DNA of 64,000 bases from Bacteroidota bacterium (GTDB lineage Bacteria; Bacteroidota; Bacteroidia; Bacteroidales; CAIXZF01). The notes under the pieces are model-generated. The model worked only from the letters and a program-made list of their open reading frames with translations, was not told where the DNA came from and searched no databases. Made by a program: the position numbers and the translations under genes. Numbering within the stretch: the stretch's first letter is position 1; each line of letters begins with the position of its first letter. The DNA lies in the NCBI GenBank assembly GCA_022709385.1, contig JAKLIX010000018.1, positions 22,273 through 86,272 of the forward strand, written 5' to 3'. This document shows, piece after piece, positions 50,767-60,084 of this stretch.

Positions 50767-52161
50767 TTATCCCTTTTTAACGATCTCCCTGATATCCTCG
50801 ATAAGCTTTTTAGCCAGATTATCGGCCTTTACTGCCGAATCGCTTTCTGAATAAATCCTGATCACTGGTTCGGTATTGGACTTTCTGAGGTGCACCCAGT
50901 CTTTACCAAACTCGATTTTCACGCCATCAATTGTGAGGAGCGGCTGATTCCTGTATCTTCCGGCAATTTCGGACAGGATCATGTCTGTATTCATTTCACT
51001 GCCCAGGGTAATCTTGTTTTTCGAAATGGTATACCGCGGATAGGAATCCCTGAGGTCGGAACAGCTTTTCTTTTGAGTGGCAAGGTGAGACAGGAACAAG
51101 GCCATACCGGCCAGGGCATCCCTGCCATAATGAAGACCGGGAAGGATCACTCCGCCATTGCCCTCCCCTCCAATCACAGCTGCGCATTCCTTCATTTTTT
51201 CGACCACATTCACTTCTCCCACAGCGGAGGCAAAATAGGGTTGCTGATGTTTGTCGCAGATGTCGCGTAATGCCCGTGTGGAAGACAGGTTGGAAACTGC
51301 AGGTCCTTGGTGTAATCCCAGCACATAATCTGCCACAGCCACCAGGGTGTATTCCTCTCCGAAAACCTCCCCATTCTCACAGACCACGGCCAGGCGGTCG
51401 ACATCAGGATCAACGGCAAAACCACAATGGGCCTTTTGTTCCACCACGGCATCACATAAGACTTCCAGATGTTCCGGCAGCGGTTCGGGATCATGGGCAA
51501 AACGGCCGTCTGGCGTACCGTTGATCAAGATTGTTTTTTTCACCCCCAATGCTTTCAACAATTCCGGTACTGCAATTCCACCTACCGAATTGACTGCATC
51601 CACCACAAGGGTGAATGATGCCTCCGCCACGGCGGGTTGATTCACATATGGATGAGCCAGGATGGCATCAATATGCCTTTGAAGCCCGTCATGGTCAAAG
51701 GTGCAGTTTCCCAGCCGCCCGCTTTCCTCATAGGTAAAGTCAGATGCTGCCGCATGAGCCAGGATATCTGCTCCCAGGGCTGCTGAAATAAATGTTCCCT
51801 GGTCGTCAAGAAATTTCAAAGCATTCCAGTGAGCAGGGTTGTGACTGGCTGTAATGATAATGCCAGCGCAAGCATGGTGATGGACCACAGCCAGTTCCAC
51901 AGTGGGCGTGGTGGCAAGCCCGAGGTCAACCACATCAAAACCGGAAGCCTGCAGGGTGGCAGTTACCAGTTTGTTCACCATTTCACCCGAGATCCTGGCA
52001 TCGCGGCCAAGCACCACCCTTCTCTCTTCACGGGGATAGCGGGATTTTAAAAGACCGGCGTATGCCGAAACAAATCGCAGGATGTCAGGCGGGGTCAGCC
52101 CCTTTCCGGGTATCCCCCCAATGGTTCCGCGTATGCCGGATATGGATGTGATCAGTGCCAT
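50767..52161 (-). CDS. glmM: Phosphoglucosamine mutase
   Basis: Converts glucosamine 6-phosphate to glucosamine 1-phosphate for peptidoglycan and lipid A precursors. From the ATG at 52161 it has 464 residues starting MALITSISGIRGTIGG; ATGs at 52164 and further upstream are less likely. The phosphoserine loop is ITASHNPAHWNALKF, the metal loop DPDVDRLAVV, the sugar loop VIGGEGNGGVI and the phosphate loop RKSNTEPVIRIYSE. The form GGEGNGG is the GlmM-like variant seen in Bacteroidota. It has its own promoter (52180-52208), divergent from the TPR gene. Confidence 0.91.
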   Translation of the reverse strand: MALITSISGIRGTIGGIPGKGLTPPDILRFVSAYAGLLKSRYPREERRVVLGRDARISGEMVNKLVTATLQASGFDVVDLGLATTPTVELAVVHHHACAGIIITASHNPAHWNALKFLDDQGTFISAALGADILAHAAASDFTYEESGRLGNCTFDHDGLQRHIDAILAHPYVNQPAVAEASFTLVVDAVNSVGGIAVPELLKALGVKKTILINGTPDGRFAHDPEPLPEHLEVLCDAVVEQKAHCGFAVDPDVDRLAVVCENGEVFGEEYTLVAVADYVLGLHQGPAVSNLSSTRALRDICDKHQQPYFASAVGEVNVVEKMKECAAVIGGEGNGGVILPGLHYGRDALAGMALFLSHLATQKKSCSDLRDSYPRYTISKNKITLGSEMNTDMILSEIAGRYRNQPLLTIDGVKIEFGKDWVHLRKSNTEPVIRIYSESDSAVKADNLAKKLIEDIREIVKKG

Positions 52162-52179
52162 CATGCACGTTATAACGGG

Positions 52180-52208
52180 CAAAAATAGGAAATCTGACGG
52201 AAAGACAA
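52180..52208 (-). promoter_or_regulatory. Promoter of glmM
   Basis: On the minus strand TTG (52206-52208) and TATTTTTG (52180-52187) are 18 bp apart, near the preferred 19. The ATG follows 18 bp later. Confidence 0.55.
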
Positions 52209-52243
52209 GTTTTCAATGGCAACCCCCTGTAAGAAAAAATACC

Positions 52244-52251
52244 TACCTTTG
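52244..52251 (+). promoter_or_regulatory. -7 element for the TPR-aroE-trmD transcript
   Basis: TACCTTTG fits TAnnTTTG, 18 bp before the ATG at 52270. No good -33 is visible. Confidence 0.45.
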
Positions 52252-52269
52252 CAGGGTTGAAGATTCATC

Positions 52270-53682
52270 ATGAACGAAGATTTTGACTATGGTGAGGATC
52301 AGGAGATCAGGGAACTGATCCAAAGATTCGAAGGAATGCTGGGGTATAGGAATCATTACTTCTTTGATAGTGAGGATTTTGAAGAGATCATTGATTTTTA
52401 CCTGGAGAGAGACAACAAACGAAAAGCAGGGGATGCCCTGGAGCTGGCTCTGGCCCAATATCCCCTTCATATCGGTTTTATGATCAGGAAGGCCCACTGG
52501 CTGGAAATGTCGGACCGCCAGGAAGAAGCCATGTCCATCCTAGACAAGGCAGCCGGGATCGATCCGCACAATACCGACCTCTTGCTCACAAAAGGGGCAT
52601 TGTTCAGCAGGATGAGGCAACCCGAGAAGGCCATTGAACTTTTCCGCAGAGCACTTCCGGATTCCGAAAACCCGGAAGAAATCTATGCACAAATTGCCTT
52701 TGAATATGAAAACATGGGCAATTACCACAAAGCCCTTGAATATCTGAGGCAGAGCCTCGATTGCGAGCCATCACAGGAAAGCGTGCTTTACGAGATATCT
52801 TTCTGCTATGAAGTGACGCACCAGATTGATAAAGGCATCCGCTTCTACGAGCAATTCATCGATAAAAACCCATACTCACGCACGGCCTGGTTTTGCCTGG
52901 GGGTTCTCTGCAATACCGACGGACAATTTGCCAAGGCCATTGAAGCCTATGATTTCGTGATCGCCATCGATGAATCCTTTTCCTCCGCTTATTTCAACAA
53001 AGCCAATTCATTCGCCAACCTCGGGCTGTACGAGAAAGCCATCGAAGCATACCGCGAAACCCTGCAATATGAGGATCCGGATGCCATGACCTTTTTCTAT
53101 ATCGGCGAATGCTACGAAGAACTGGACAATTATCCTTCTGCCATAGATAACTATTTAAAAGCCATTGATATTGACAAGAACTTCAGCGATGCCTACATGG
53201 CCATGGGCAATGCTTACGATGCAATGGAACAAAGCAAGGAAGCCCTTTATTACGCATCGAAAGCCGTTGAACTTGAACCTGCCAATCCCACATTCCTGTT
53301 CCAGTATGGCGACCTGCTTTACGAATACGAATATAAAAACGAAGGAATAGAAGCCCTGAAAAAAGCCTCTTCCATCGATCTTTACGACGAAGAAATTTGG
53401 GAATTGCTTGCATGGATGTATGCCAATGACAAACAGCTGGATCTTGCGGTAGAAACCCTCCGGCAGGCTATTGGGAACCTTCCCGACAACAAACTCCTGC
53501 CCTTTCATCTGGCCGCATGCCTCTGGATGAACGGCGAGGTAAAAGAAAGCTATACAGCTCTCCAGGAGGCGCTTTCCAATGACTTCTCAAAACACATGTA
53601 CCTCTTCGACTTCTTCCCGGAACTGAAAAACAACGCCACGCTGCTGAGTATCATCGAAACCCACCGGCCGTCAGAAACATGA
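52270..53682 (+). CDS. Cytoplasmic TPR-repeat protein
   Basis: A 470-residue protein without a signal peptide, starting with an acidic segment (NEDFDYGEDQEIRELIQ). About eleven tetratricopeptide repeats fill it, for example AIELFRRALPDSENPEEIYAQ, AWFCLGVLCNTDGQFAKAIEAY and FYIGECYEELDNYPSAIDNYL. It is of a type common in Bacteroidota whose partners are unknown. Its stop overlaps the aroE start (ATGA), so translation is coupled and expression linked to shikimate dehydrogenase. There is no evidence that it works in the shikimate pathway. Confidence 0.86.
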   Translation: MNEDFDYGEDQEIRELIQRFEGMLGYRNHYFFDSEDFEEIIDFYLERDNKRKAGDALELALAQYPLHIGFMIRKAHWLEMSDRQEEAMSILDKAAGIDPHNTDLLLTKGALFSRMRQPEKAIELFRRALPDSENPEEIYAQIAFEYENMGNYHKALEYLRQSLDCEPSQESVLYEISFCYEVTHQIDKGIRFYEQFIDKNPYSRTAWFCLGVLCNTDGQFAKAIEAYDFVIAIDESFSSAYFNKANSFANLGLYEKAIEAYRETLQYEDPDAMTFFYIGECYEELDNYPSAIDNYLKAIDIDKNFSDAYMAMGNAYDAMEQSKEALYYASKAVELEPANPTFLFQYGDLLYEYEYKNEGIEALKKASSIDLYDEEIWELLAWMYANDKQLDLAVETLRQAIGNLPDNKLLPFHLAACLWMNGEVKESYTALQEALSNDFSKHMYLFDFFPELKNNATLLSIIETHRPSET

Positions 53683-54434
53683 CCATCTTTGGTTTGATAG
53701 GAACCCCCCTGGATCATTCCTGGTCGGAATCTTATTTCACTCAGAAGTTTAAAGACGAGGCTTTGCATGATCTGGTTTACAGGAACTACCCACTGCACGC
53801 TATCGGCGAATTCAACGCACTGCTCAGGCAGGTTCCGGAATTGAAAGGACTCAATGTCACCATGCCATACAAAGAAGCCGTGATGGCATTGCTCGATGTT
53901 ACAGAAAGCGTTTGCCACGCGGTACGGGCTTGCAATACGGTCGTGATCCGCAGGGAAAGTGGCCATGTGACCCATCTGGCCGGTTATAATACCGACATCA
54001 CCGGGTTCAGCAACAGCATCAGGCCGTTGCTGAAGAAACACCACCGGAAAGCCCTGGTGCTGGGTACGGGAGGAGCCGCGAGAACAGTAAGCCATGTGCT
54101 CGGGGCATCAGGGATAGAAGCTATCATGGCTGGCAGACACCCTAAAGATAACATGATCTCCCTTGATGGCCTTGTTGAATGTCAACTTGGTGATTTCCAG
54201 GTTATCGTCAACGCAACTCCCCTGGGTCAAAAGCAACATCCCGGCAATCCCCTGCCGGATGTGCTGCTCAAGCAGATCACGGCAAACCATCTGTGTTACG
54301 ACCTGGTGTATAATCCCCCATTGACAGATTTTCTGAAGCAGGCCGGGATGAGGGGAGCTGCAACAAAGAACGGATTGGAAATGTTATATTTGCAGGCTGA
54401 AGCCTCCTGGAAAATCTGGAAACAATATCTTTGA
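53679..54434 (+). CDS. aroE: Shikimate dehydrogenase
   Basis: NADPH-dependent reduction of 3-dehydroshikimate in aromatic amino acid synthesis. The 251-residue protein has the substrate-domain motif LIGTPLDHSWSESYF, GLNVTMPYKEAVM with the catalytic Lys (the common form is NVT-PxK), NTVVIRR, and the NADP-binding motif LVLGTGGAARTVSHVL. YNPPLTDFL and TKNGLEMLYLQA close the fold. The length is slightly short but complete. It overlaps the TPR gene by 4 bp and the frame of the next lipoprotein follows closely. Confidence 0.93.
   Translation: MTIFGLIGTPLDHSWSESYFTQKFKDEALHDLVYRNYPLHAIGEFNALLRQVPELKGLNVTMPYKEAVMALLDVTESVCHAVRACNTVVIRRESGHVTHLAGYNTDITGFSNSIRPLLKKHHRKALVLGTGGAARTVSHVLGASGIEAIMAGRHPKDNMISLDGLVECQLGDFQVIVNATPLGQKQHPGNPLPDVLLKQITANHLCYDLVYNPPLTDFLKQAGMRGAATKNGLEMLYLQAEASWKIWKQYL
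54426..54433 (+). promoter_or_regulatory. Possible -7 element at the end of aroE
   Basis: TATCTTTG fits TAnnTTTG and would serve the lipoprotein gene at 54479. No -33 is seen, so this may be chance. Confidence 0.25.
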
Positions 54435-54478
54435 GCAAACTGATGCAACTATACGCAGGTAAATATGTCTGTAAGTAC

Positions 54479-55249
54479 ATGAGAAAATGGCCGTTCACCC
54501 TGTTCGGATTCCTGATTTTCTTGTCCTGCAATAAGGATATCCCTCCCGAACTGCAATGTGACACATCCCATCCGGATAAAATCTGCCGTGAGGATGCCTT
54601 TCGCAGGGGCGACTTCATCGGGTATTTGGAATACAAATACGACAGCGCGGGGCAACTGGCAAGAAAGCATTACCACTCCATGCAAAACCAATACATGGAG
54701 GAGCAATTCGAGTACGACTCCAGAAAACTGGTCACACGCATCACCAAACGCGATCAGCATGGAAACCTGAATGAAGAACAGCAGTTCCTGCGTACTGAAT
54801 TCGACAGTGTGGCTTCCTCCGTTCTGTTCCGGAACGGGAACATCGTGGAACAGGCCTTGTTTGAATATGATGCGAACCAGCGCCTGAGATCCAAGGTTAC
54901 TGAAACAGAGGATGCAGTGGAAGTCAGGGAATATCTGTACCAGGACGACGGAAGCCTCTATACGGAATGGATCCGGGACGATGATGGCAATGTCATTGCA
55001 TACAAGCGTTACAAAAATTACTACAACAATATTCTGAAGGTATGCGAATACGACAGTCTGGATCACCTGACCTCCATGATGGTCTATGTCAGGGATCCGG
55101 ATGGCCGTATGCTTGAGATCAGGTATTACAATCAGGACAGCAAACTCAGCAGGCAGGAGGTGTATACATACCAGGATGATTTGCTGATCAGGATTTCAAC
55201 GGTACTTGAAGGTTACGAAACCGAATTCCGGATCTTTCATTATCCCTGA
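54479..55249 (+). CDS. Lipoprotein with YD/RHS-like repeats
   Basis: From the ATG at 54479 it has 256 residues with a good lipoprotein signal (lipobox LIFLSC). An earlier start (TTG 54431 or ATG 54443) would give an odd N-terminus. The body holds repeated Tyr/Asp-rich beta-hairpins ([26 protein letters not shown], [41 protein letters not shown]) like the YD repeats of RHS proteins. It is not a toxin: there is no core or C-terminal toxin domain. Similar lipoproteins occur in Bacteroidota; function is unknown. It lies between aroE and trmD. Confidence 0.75.
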   Translation: MRKWPFTLFGFLIFLSCNKDIPPELQCDTSHPDKICREDAFRRGDFIGYLEYKYDSAGQLARKHYHSMQNQYMEEQFEYDSRKLVTRITKRDQHGNLNEEQQFLRTEFDSVASSVLFRNGNIVEQALFEYDANQRLRSKVTETEDAVEVREYLYQDDGSLYTEWIRDDDGNVIAYKRYKNYYNNILKVCEYDSLDHLTSMMVYVRDPDGRMLEIRYYNQDSKLSRQEVYTYQDDLLIRISTVLEGYETEFRIFHYP

Positions 55250-55251
55250 GT

Positions 55252-55935
55252 ATGATGCTGCGGATTGACATTTTGACCTTGTTTCCGGAGATGTTTGAAG
55301 GACCATTCGGTAGTTCCATCATCAGCAGGGCAGTTAAAAAAGGGCTGGCAGAGCTGCATACCCACAATATCAGGGATTATGCCTTCAACAAACACCGGAC
55401 GGTAGACGATTACCCATACGGAGGCGGGGCCGGCATGGTAATGATGGCGGAGCCTGTTGCCACCTGCATCGAAACACTTCAGGCGGCCCGGACCTATGAT
55501 GAAGTGATCTTTCTCACACCCGACGGAGACCTGCTGAACCAATCGGTATCCAATGAGCTGTCAACCCGGGAGAACCTGCTCCTGTTATGCGGCCATTACA
55601 AAGGAGTGGATGAGCGCGTGAGGGAGTTGTTCATCACCAGGGAGATTTCCATCGGTGACTATGTTTTATCGGGTGGCGAAATTGCCGCCATGGTATTGTG
55701 TGATGCAATCATCAGGCTGATCCCCGGTGTATTGAATGATGAAACATCGGCCCTGAGTGATTCATTCCAGAATCAGTTGCTTTCACCCCCGGTGTATACC
55801 CGTCCGGCTGTCTTCCGCAAGCTGGAAGTCCCCCCCGTCCTCTTGTCGGGTAACGACAAGGAAATAAGGAAATGGAAGGAAGACCAGGCGCTTCAGAGAA
55901 CCCGACAAAGAAGACCCGGTCTTTTATCGGATTAA
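55252..55935 (+). CDS. trmD: tRNA (guanine37-N1)-methyltransferase TrmD
   Basis: SPOUT methyltransferase that makes m1G37 in tRNAs and prevents frameshifting. The 227-residue protein has the N-terminal [45 protein letters not shown] in adjoining pieces with the conserved Asp, [14 protein letters not shown], and the trefoil-knot motif [18 protein letters not shown]. The C-terminal helical domain ends with R-R-P. The start at 55252 lies 2 bp after the lipoprotein stop; MM gives two equivalent ATGs. Ribosomal protein and rimM genes usually found next to trmD in other phyla are absent. Confidence 0.95.
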   Translation: MMLRIDILTLFPEMFEGPFGSSIISRAVKKGLAELHTHNIRDYAFNKHRTVDDYPYGGGAGMVMMAEPVATCIETLQAARTYDEVIFLTPDGDLLNQSVSNELSTRENLLLLCGHYKGVDERVRELFITREISIGDYVLSGGEIAAMVLCDAIIRLIPGVLNDETSALSDSFQNQLLSPPVYTRPAVFRKLEVPPVLLSGNDKEIRKWKEDQALQRTRQRRPGLLSD

Positions 55936-55945
55936 AAACTACAGT

Positions 55946-56665
55946 ATGACACAACCATCAAGGATTCACCGTTTTCTGCTCACCGCATTTGTCTTGCTGA
56001 CGTTCATCCAATGCAAGCATGAGCCTGTTCCGGGGCCTGAACAGCCCCCGCAGCCCGATCCGGACACCATCATTTCAACGGAGTGCGATCCGGATACCGT
56101 GTATTTTATCAATGACGTTTTGCCTGTATTTCTTTCATCCTGTGCGAAAAGCGGCTGTCACGATGAAGCCACCCAGGCCGACGGGGTTTACCTTGCTACC
56201 TATTCCGCTATCATAAGCACAGGAAAAATCAAGCCGGGTAATCCGGATGACAGCGAGGTTTACGAAGTGATCACTGAAAACGATCCAGACAAGATCATGC
56301 CTCCTCCTCCCAATGCACCACTGACTGCTGCACAGATCGATCTCATCAGGAAGTGGATATCCCAGGGCGCCCTGAATAACTATTGTGCAAGCACGGATTG
56401 CGACTCCGTGAATGTGACCTTTTCGGGCACGATCTGGCCCATGATCAATGCTTCCTGCAAGGGTTGCCATAACATCGCCGCTCCGGGCGGTGGAGTCCTG
56501 CTGCAAAACTATACCGAGGTGAAGAACCAGGCATTTCCACGGATCTGGTCAGCCATTAATCACCTCGAAGGGTATTCCCCCATGCCTAAGAACAGTCCCA
56601 AATGGTCGAAATGCAAAATCGCCCAGTTTAAACGGTGGATCGACCTCGGGATGCCGGATAACTGA
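55946..56665 (+). CDS. Lipoprotein with two haem-binding motifs (cytochrome c-like)
   Basis: A 239-residue lipoprotein (lipobox LTFIQC). It has a Pro-rich spacer and two cytochrome-c-like segments. The first motif is C-X4-CH (SCAKSGCHDE), the form typical of planctomycete-type and DUF1588-linked domains; the second is a classical CXXCH (SCKGCHNI). Each is followed by a Met that could be a haem ligand (DKIMPPPP; SPMPK). The domain plan, including LIRKWISQGAL and FKRWIDLGMP, looks like the bacterial Planctomycete cytochrome c fold. It probably anchors a c-type cytochrome to the membrane. It lies 10 bp after trmD, but is thematically linked to the genes downstream. Confidence 0.83.
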   Translation: MTQPSRIHRFLLTAFVLLTFIQCKHEPVPGPEQPPQPDPDTIISTECDPDTVYFINDVLPVFLSSCAKSGCHDEATQADGVYLATYSAIISTGKIKPGNPDDSEVYEVITENDPDKIMPPPPNAPLTAAQIDLIRKWISQGALNNYCASTDCDSVNVTFSGTIWPMINASCKGCHNIAAPGGGVLLQNYTEVKNQAFPRIWSAINHLEGYSPMPKNSPKWSKCKIAQFKRWIDLGMPDN

Positions 56666-56716
56666 TTATTACTGATCAGCAATTCAATCAATATAAACTA
56701 ATTAATATACAACATC

Positions 56717-57151
56717 ATGAAGAAATGGATGCTTATTCTGATCACCCTGATCATTCTCGGAGTGATTGCTGCCTTCCTCATTTATAAATACATCTACAAC
56801 AAACCGCATACAGACTATGTGAAGGCAAAAACCGACGTCAGCGTGCATGCTGCCGACCTTTTCAACGCGTACGTATCCGATCAGGCAAGCGCAGACGCCA
56901 CTTACACCGGAAAAGTGCTGGAAGTGAAAGGGGCTTTTACCAGGATCGAACAAGCCGACTCCCTGACCATTGTGGTATTTGTGCTTGGCGAAGGTTTGTT
57001 TGGAGACGAAGGAGTGAGGGTGACGCTGCTGCCTGCCTACTCGGACAAGGCCAGCCAACTGGAACCCGGCTCCGAAATCACGCTGAAAGGATACTGCACC
57101 GGATTCAACGATACGGATGTTGTGCTAGAAAAGGGTTCCCTGCCTGAATAA
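56717..57151 (+). CDS. OB-fold (tRNA_anti-like) membrane-anchored protein
   Basis: A 144-residue protein with one N-terminal transmembrane helix (LILITLIILGVIAAFLIYKYIY) and an OB-fold domain (tRNA_anti-like; YTGKVLEVKGAFTRIEQ, TIVVFVLGEGLFGDEGVRVTLL, GSEITLKGYCTGFNDTDVVLE). OB-folds here are probably protein- or ligand-binding, not tRNA-binding, because the domain would face the periplasm. Similar genes accompany YceI and DUF5777 genes in Bacteroidota. It is 51 bp after the cytochrome-like gene. Confidence 0.78.
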   Translation: MKKWMLILITLIILGVIAAFLIYKYIYNKPHTDYVKAKTDVSVHAADLFNAYVSDQASADATYTGKVLEVKGAFTRIEQADSLTIVVFVLGEGLFGDEGVRVTLLPAYSDKASQLEPGSEITLKGYCTGFNDTDVVLEKGSLPE

Positions 57152-57257
57152 ATGCAGTATGGATTTGAACAAAACCATGATTTAAGCATTTAATAAGGAC
57201 ATGTTCCCTCATGAAGCCGGACATGCATTTGACCATGAAATTCTAAACTATTAACAA

Positions 57258-57812
57258 ATGAAGCATCTCATTTTTTATGCAGCCCTGGTGCTGGCCTTTT
57301 CTTATCAGGCAGCAGCACAGAAATACATCACCAAAAACGGAAAAATCAGTTTTTTTTCAAGTACTCCGATTGAAAATATCGAAGCCCACAACAAACAGGT
57401 TAACAGTGCCCTTGATGCCACCACGGGAGAGTTTGTATTTAAAGTGCTCATGAAATCCTTTGCATTCGAAAAAGCACTGATGCAGGAGCATTTCAATGAG
57501 AATTACGTAGAATCCGACAAATTTCCGAATGCCACTTTCAATGGAAAGATCGTCAACCTCAGCGAGATTAACTTCAGCAAAGCGGGAGTTTACCCTGTCA
57601 CGATACAGGGTGATCTTACCATCCATGGAGTGACAAAAAAGATCAATGAGAAGGGCACAGTGGAAGTTAAAGACGGAAAAGTGAACGGCAAAGCGAAGTT
57701 TTACGTGAAGCCGGCCGACTATAACATCAGCATACCCAAAACCGTGATGAAGAATATCGCGGAAAGCATCGAAGTTACGGTCGATGTGATGCTGGAGAAA
57801 CTGAACAAATAG
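57258..57812 (+). CDS. YceI family lipid-binding protein
   Basis: A 184-residue periplasmic protein with signal peptide (YQAAAQ). The YceI lipocalin-like barrel is recognised by KNGKISFFSSTPIENIEA, the FNENYVESDKFPNATFNG region, TIQGDLTIHGVTKKI and the closing SIEVTVDVMLEKLNK. Family members bind isoprenoid lipids such as polyprenol or ubiquinone-like molecules. It lies between the OB-fold gene and the DUF5777 gene, all on one strand, so a lipid- or quinone-linked envelope function is suggested; this is inference. Confidence 0.92.
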   Translation: MKHLIFYAALVLAFSYQAAAQKYITKNGKISFFSSTPIENIEAHNKQVNSALDATTGEFVFKVLMKSFAFEKALMQEHFNENYVESDKFPNATFNGKIVNLSEINFSKAGVYPVTIQGDLTIHGVTKKINEKGTVEVKDGKVNGKAKFYVKPADYNISIPKTVMKNIAESIEVTVDVMLEKLNK

Positions 57813-57866
57813 CCTGTACGTTTCCCGGCTGCGGAAGGGTCAGGCAAATCACCTAAACTGTTGAAC

Positions 57867-58760
57867 ATGAAGAAAGCCATGTGTCTGATTGCCGGTATGT
57901 TGTCCATTCTGACCCTGCATACCGGTGCACAGGATCTGCTCGACCTGCTTGACGAGGGACCTGCCAAACCCGAAGTTGTTACAGCCACCTTCAAGACCAC
58001 CCGCTTGGTCAACGGGCAATCCATCGAGAACCCCGCCAACGGGGTTTTGGTGTTCATCATTTCGCACCGTTTCGGAAGGCTTAACCAGGGCGCTTACGAA
58101 CTTTTCGGGCTTGATCAGTCGACCATCCGTTTCGGACTTGAATACGGTGTGAACGACCGGCTTGCCTTAGGCCTGGGCAGGTCTTCCTATCAGAAAACCT
58201 TTGACGGATTTTTAAAATACCGGATATTAAGACAGTCAAGCGGAAAGGGAAGCATGCCTGTTTCTCTTTCGCTTTTCTCGTCCATGGCCATCAACAGCCT
58301 CAAATGGCAGGTCCCGGAGCGAAAGAACTTCCAGACATCACGCTATTCCTATGTACATCAGTTATTACTGGCCAGGAAATTCAGCAACAGGCTGTCGCTC
58401 CAACTCACACCAAGCCTGATCCATAAAAACCTTGTCCCCACCGAAGACGATAAAAACAACCTGTTTGCCGCCGGACTCGGCGGCCGGTTTAAGCTGACCA
58501 ACCGCACCACCTTCAATGCCGAATACTGGTATTTACTGCCCGATCAAACCACCCTGGACGTGAAAAACTGTCTTGCCCTCGGCCTTGATGTTGAGACTGG
58601 CGGTCATGTGTTCCAGCTGATGGTCACCAACGCCCAGCCTCAGTTTGAAAGGGCTTTCATCACCGAAACCCAGGGCAATTTTTTCAAAGGGGATCTTTAC
58701 TTCGGTTTCAATATTACCAGGGTTTTCACGCTGAAGAAGCCGAAGGAATTCAGCGAATAG
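57867..58760 (+). CDS. DUF5777 family beta-barrel protein
   Basis: A 297-residue outer-membrane protein from the ATG at 57867 (a TTG at 57861 is also open). The signal peptide ends HTGAQ. The remainder is a series of amphipathic beta strands (GVLVFIISHRFGRLN, TIRFGLEYGVNDRLALGLGRSSYQK in pieces, NVRTFNAEYWYL-like, FYFGFNITRVFTL) as in the DUF5777 barrel family. The role is unknown. It ends the haem-lipoprotein/OB/YceI cluster and converges on rimO with 6 bp between the stops. Confidence 0.85.
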   Translation: MKKAMCLIAGMLSILTLHTGAQDLLDLLDEGPAKPEVVTATFKTTRLVNGQSIENPANGVLVFIISHRFGRLNQGAYELFGLDQSTIRFGLEYGVNDRLALGLGRSSYQKTFDGFLKYRILRQSSGKGSMPVSLSLFSSMAINSLKWQVPERKNFQTSRYSYVHQLLLARKFSNRLSLQLTPSLIHKNLVPTEDDKNNLFAAGLGGRFKLTNRTTFNAEYWYLLPDQTTLDVKNCLALGLDVETGGHVFQLMVTNAQPQFERAFITETQGNFFKGDLYFGFNITRVFTLKKPKEFSE

Positions 58761-58766
58761 CATCGC

Positions 58767-60083
58767 TCACGCAGGCTCATCCGTGAGTATGCCGCCGAGG
58801 TCGTATTCCCCTGCGGTGGTAATTCTTACCTTGCAAAGGTCGCCCGGTTTCAATTGAACACCTGCTGCCACATTCACTTCCTGGTCAACCTCCGGTGAAT
58901 CATAAACCGTTCTTCCTGAATACGATTCCCCGTCTGCCCTGTCGATGATCACCTGCATGACAGATCCAAGCTGTTTCCGGTTATAAGCAGAAGCGATGCT
59001 CATCTGAAGTTCCATCAAGGTGTCGCGTCTTTGCTGTTTCACTTTTTCAGGGACAGTGTCCCCTAAAACATAAGCCGGAGTTCCCTCTTCACGGCTGTAG
59101 GTAAATACACCCAGGCGGTGAAAACGCTGTGATTCAACAAATTCGTACAGTTCCCTGAATTCTTTCTCTCCTTCACCCGGGAAACCGGTGATCAGGGTAG
59201 TTCTGATGGCTGCACCAGGCAATAAACGCCGGATGGTATCCAGAAGCGCTAAGGTTTTTCCTTTCCCTACGCCCCGCTTCATGCCCCGGAGGATTTTCGG
59301 ACTGATATGCTGTAAGGGAATATCAAGGTAAGGACATATTTGCGGGTAATCACGCATGACGCGAAGGACATCCAGGGGGAAATCCAGCGGATAGGCATAA
59401 TGGAGCCTTATCCATGCCATATTACCCTGCCTGGCCAGTTTCTCAAGCAAGGCAGGCAATGCCCTTTTCCCGTAAAGGTCTGTTCCGTATCTCGTACTGT
59501 CCTGAGCGATAAGGATAAGCTCCCTGACTCCGGCATCCGACAGACGACGGCTTTCTTCAAGCAAGGATTCCATGGGAACTGAATATTGCGGTCCCCGTAT
59601 GGCCGGGATAGCACAAAAAGCACAACTCCGGTCACAACCTTCAGAAATCTTCAGGTAGGCATAATGCCCCGGTGTACCGAGAAGCCGTTCTCCTTTTAAT
59701 TCCTTCTTCAGATCAGGCTTCAGACTTCGAATGAGCTCACGCTGCTCATTCACACCGAAAATACCGTCCAGACCGGGAATTTCCCTTTCAAGTTCTTGCC
59801 TGTACCGCTGCGACAAGCAACCCATCACGATCACCTTCCCATAATAACCTTCATCCCTGGCTTTCAGCAACTCAAGGATGGTGTCCACCGATTCTTCTTT
59901 TGCATCCCCGATAAATCCGCAGGTATTGAGGATGACCACCTCGGCAGGGTCGTTGCTGTTATGGGATACTTTGCGGTACCCGGCCATGGACAGTTTACCT
60001 GCCAGCACTTCCGAGTCCACCAGGTTTTTGGCACATCCCAGGGTAGCAATCGTAAGCGTGTTTCTGGAATACTGCTTTTTCAA
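58767..60083 (-). CDS. rimO: Ribosomal protein S12 methylthiotransferase RimO
   Basis: Radical-SAM enzyme adding a methylthio group to Asp of ribosomal protein S12. From a TTG at 60083, just after the ftsY stop, it has 438 residues and starts MKKQYSRNTLTIATLGCAKN; a longer frame to 60155 overlaps ftsY by 71 bp and is less likely. The N-terminal UPF0004 domain has the three cluster cysteines (GCAKNLVDSE, NTCGFIGDAK, MGCLSQR). The radical SAM motif is CDRSCAFCAIP, and the C-terminal TRAM domain is present. MiaB is related, but the GCAKN/DSE pattern favours RimO. Confidence 0.93.
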   Translation of the reverse strand: MKKQYSRNTLTIATLGCAKNLVDSEVLAGKLSMAGYRKVSHNSNDPAEVVILNTCGFIGDAKEESVDTILELLKARDEGYYGKVIVMGCLSQRYRQELEREIPGLDGIFGVNEQRELIRSLKPDLKKELKGERLLGTPGHYAYLKISEGCDRSCAFCAIPAIRGPQYSVPMESLLEESRRLSDAGVRELILIAQDSTRYGTDLYGKRALPALLEKLARQGNMAWIRLHYAYPLDFPLDVLRVMRDYPQICPYLDIPLQHISPKILRGMKRGVGKGKTLALLDTIRRLLPGAAIRTTLITGFPGEGEKEFRELYEFVESQRFHRLGVFTYSREEGTPAYVLGDTVPEKVKQQRRDTLMELQMSIASAYNRKQLGSVMQVIIDRADGESYSGRTVYDSPEVDQEVNVAAGVQLKPGDLCKVRITTAGEYDLGGILTDEPA

Positions 60084-60084
60084 A

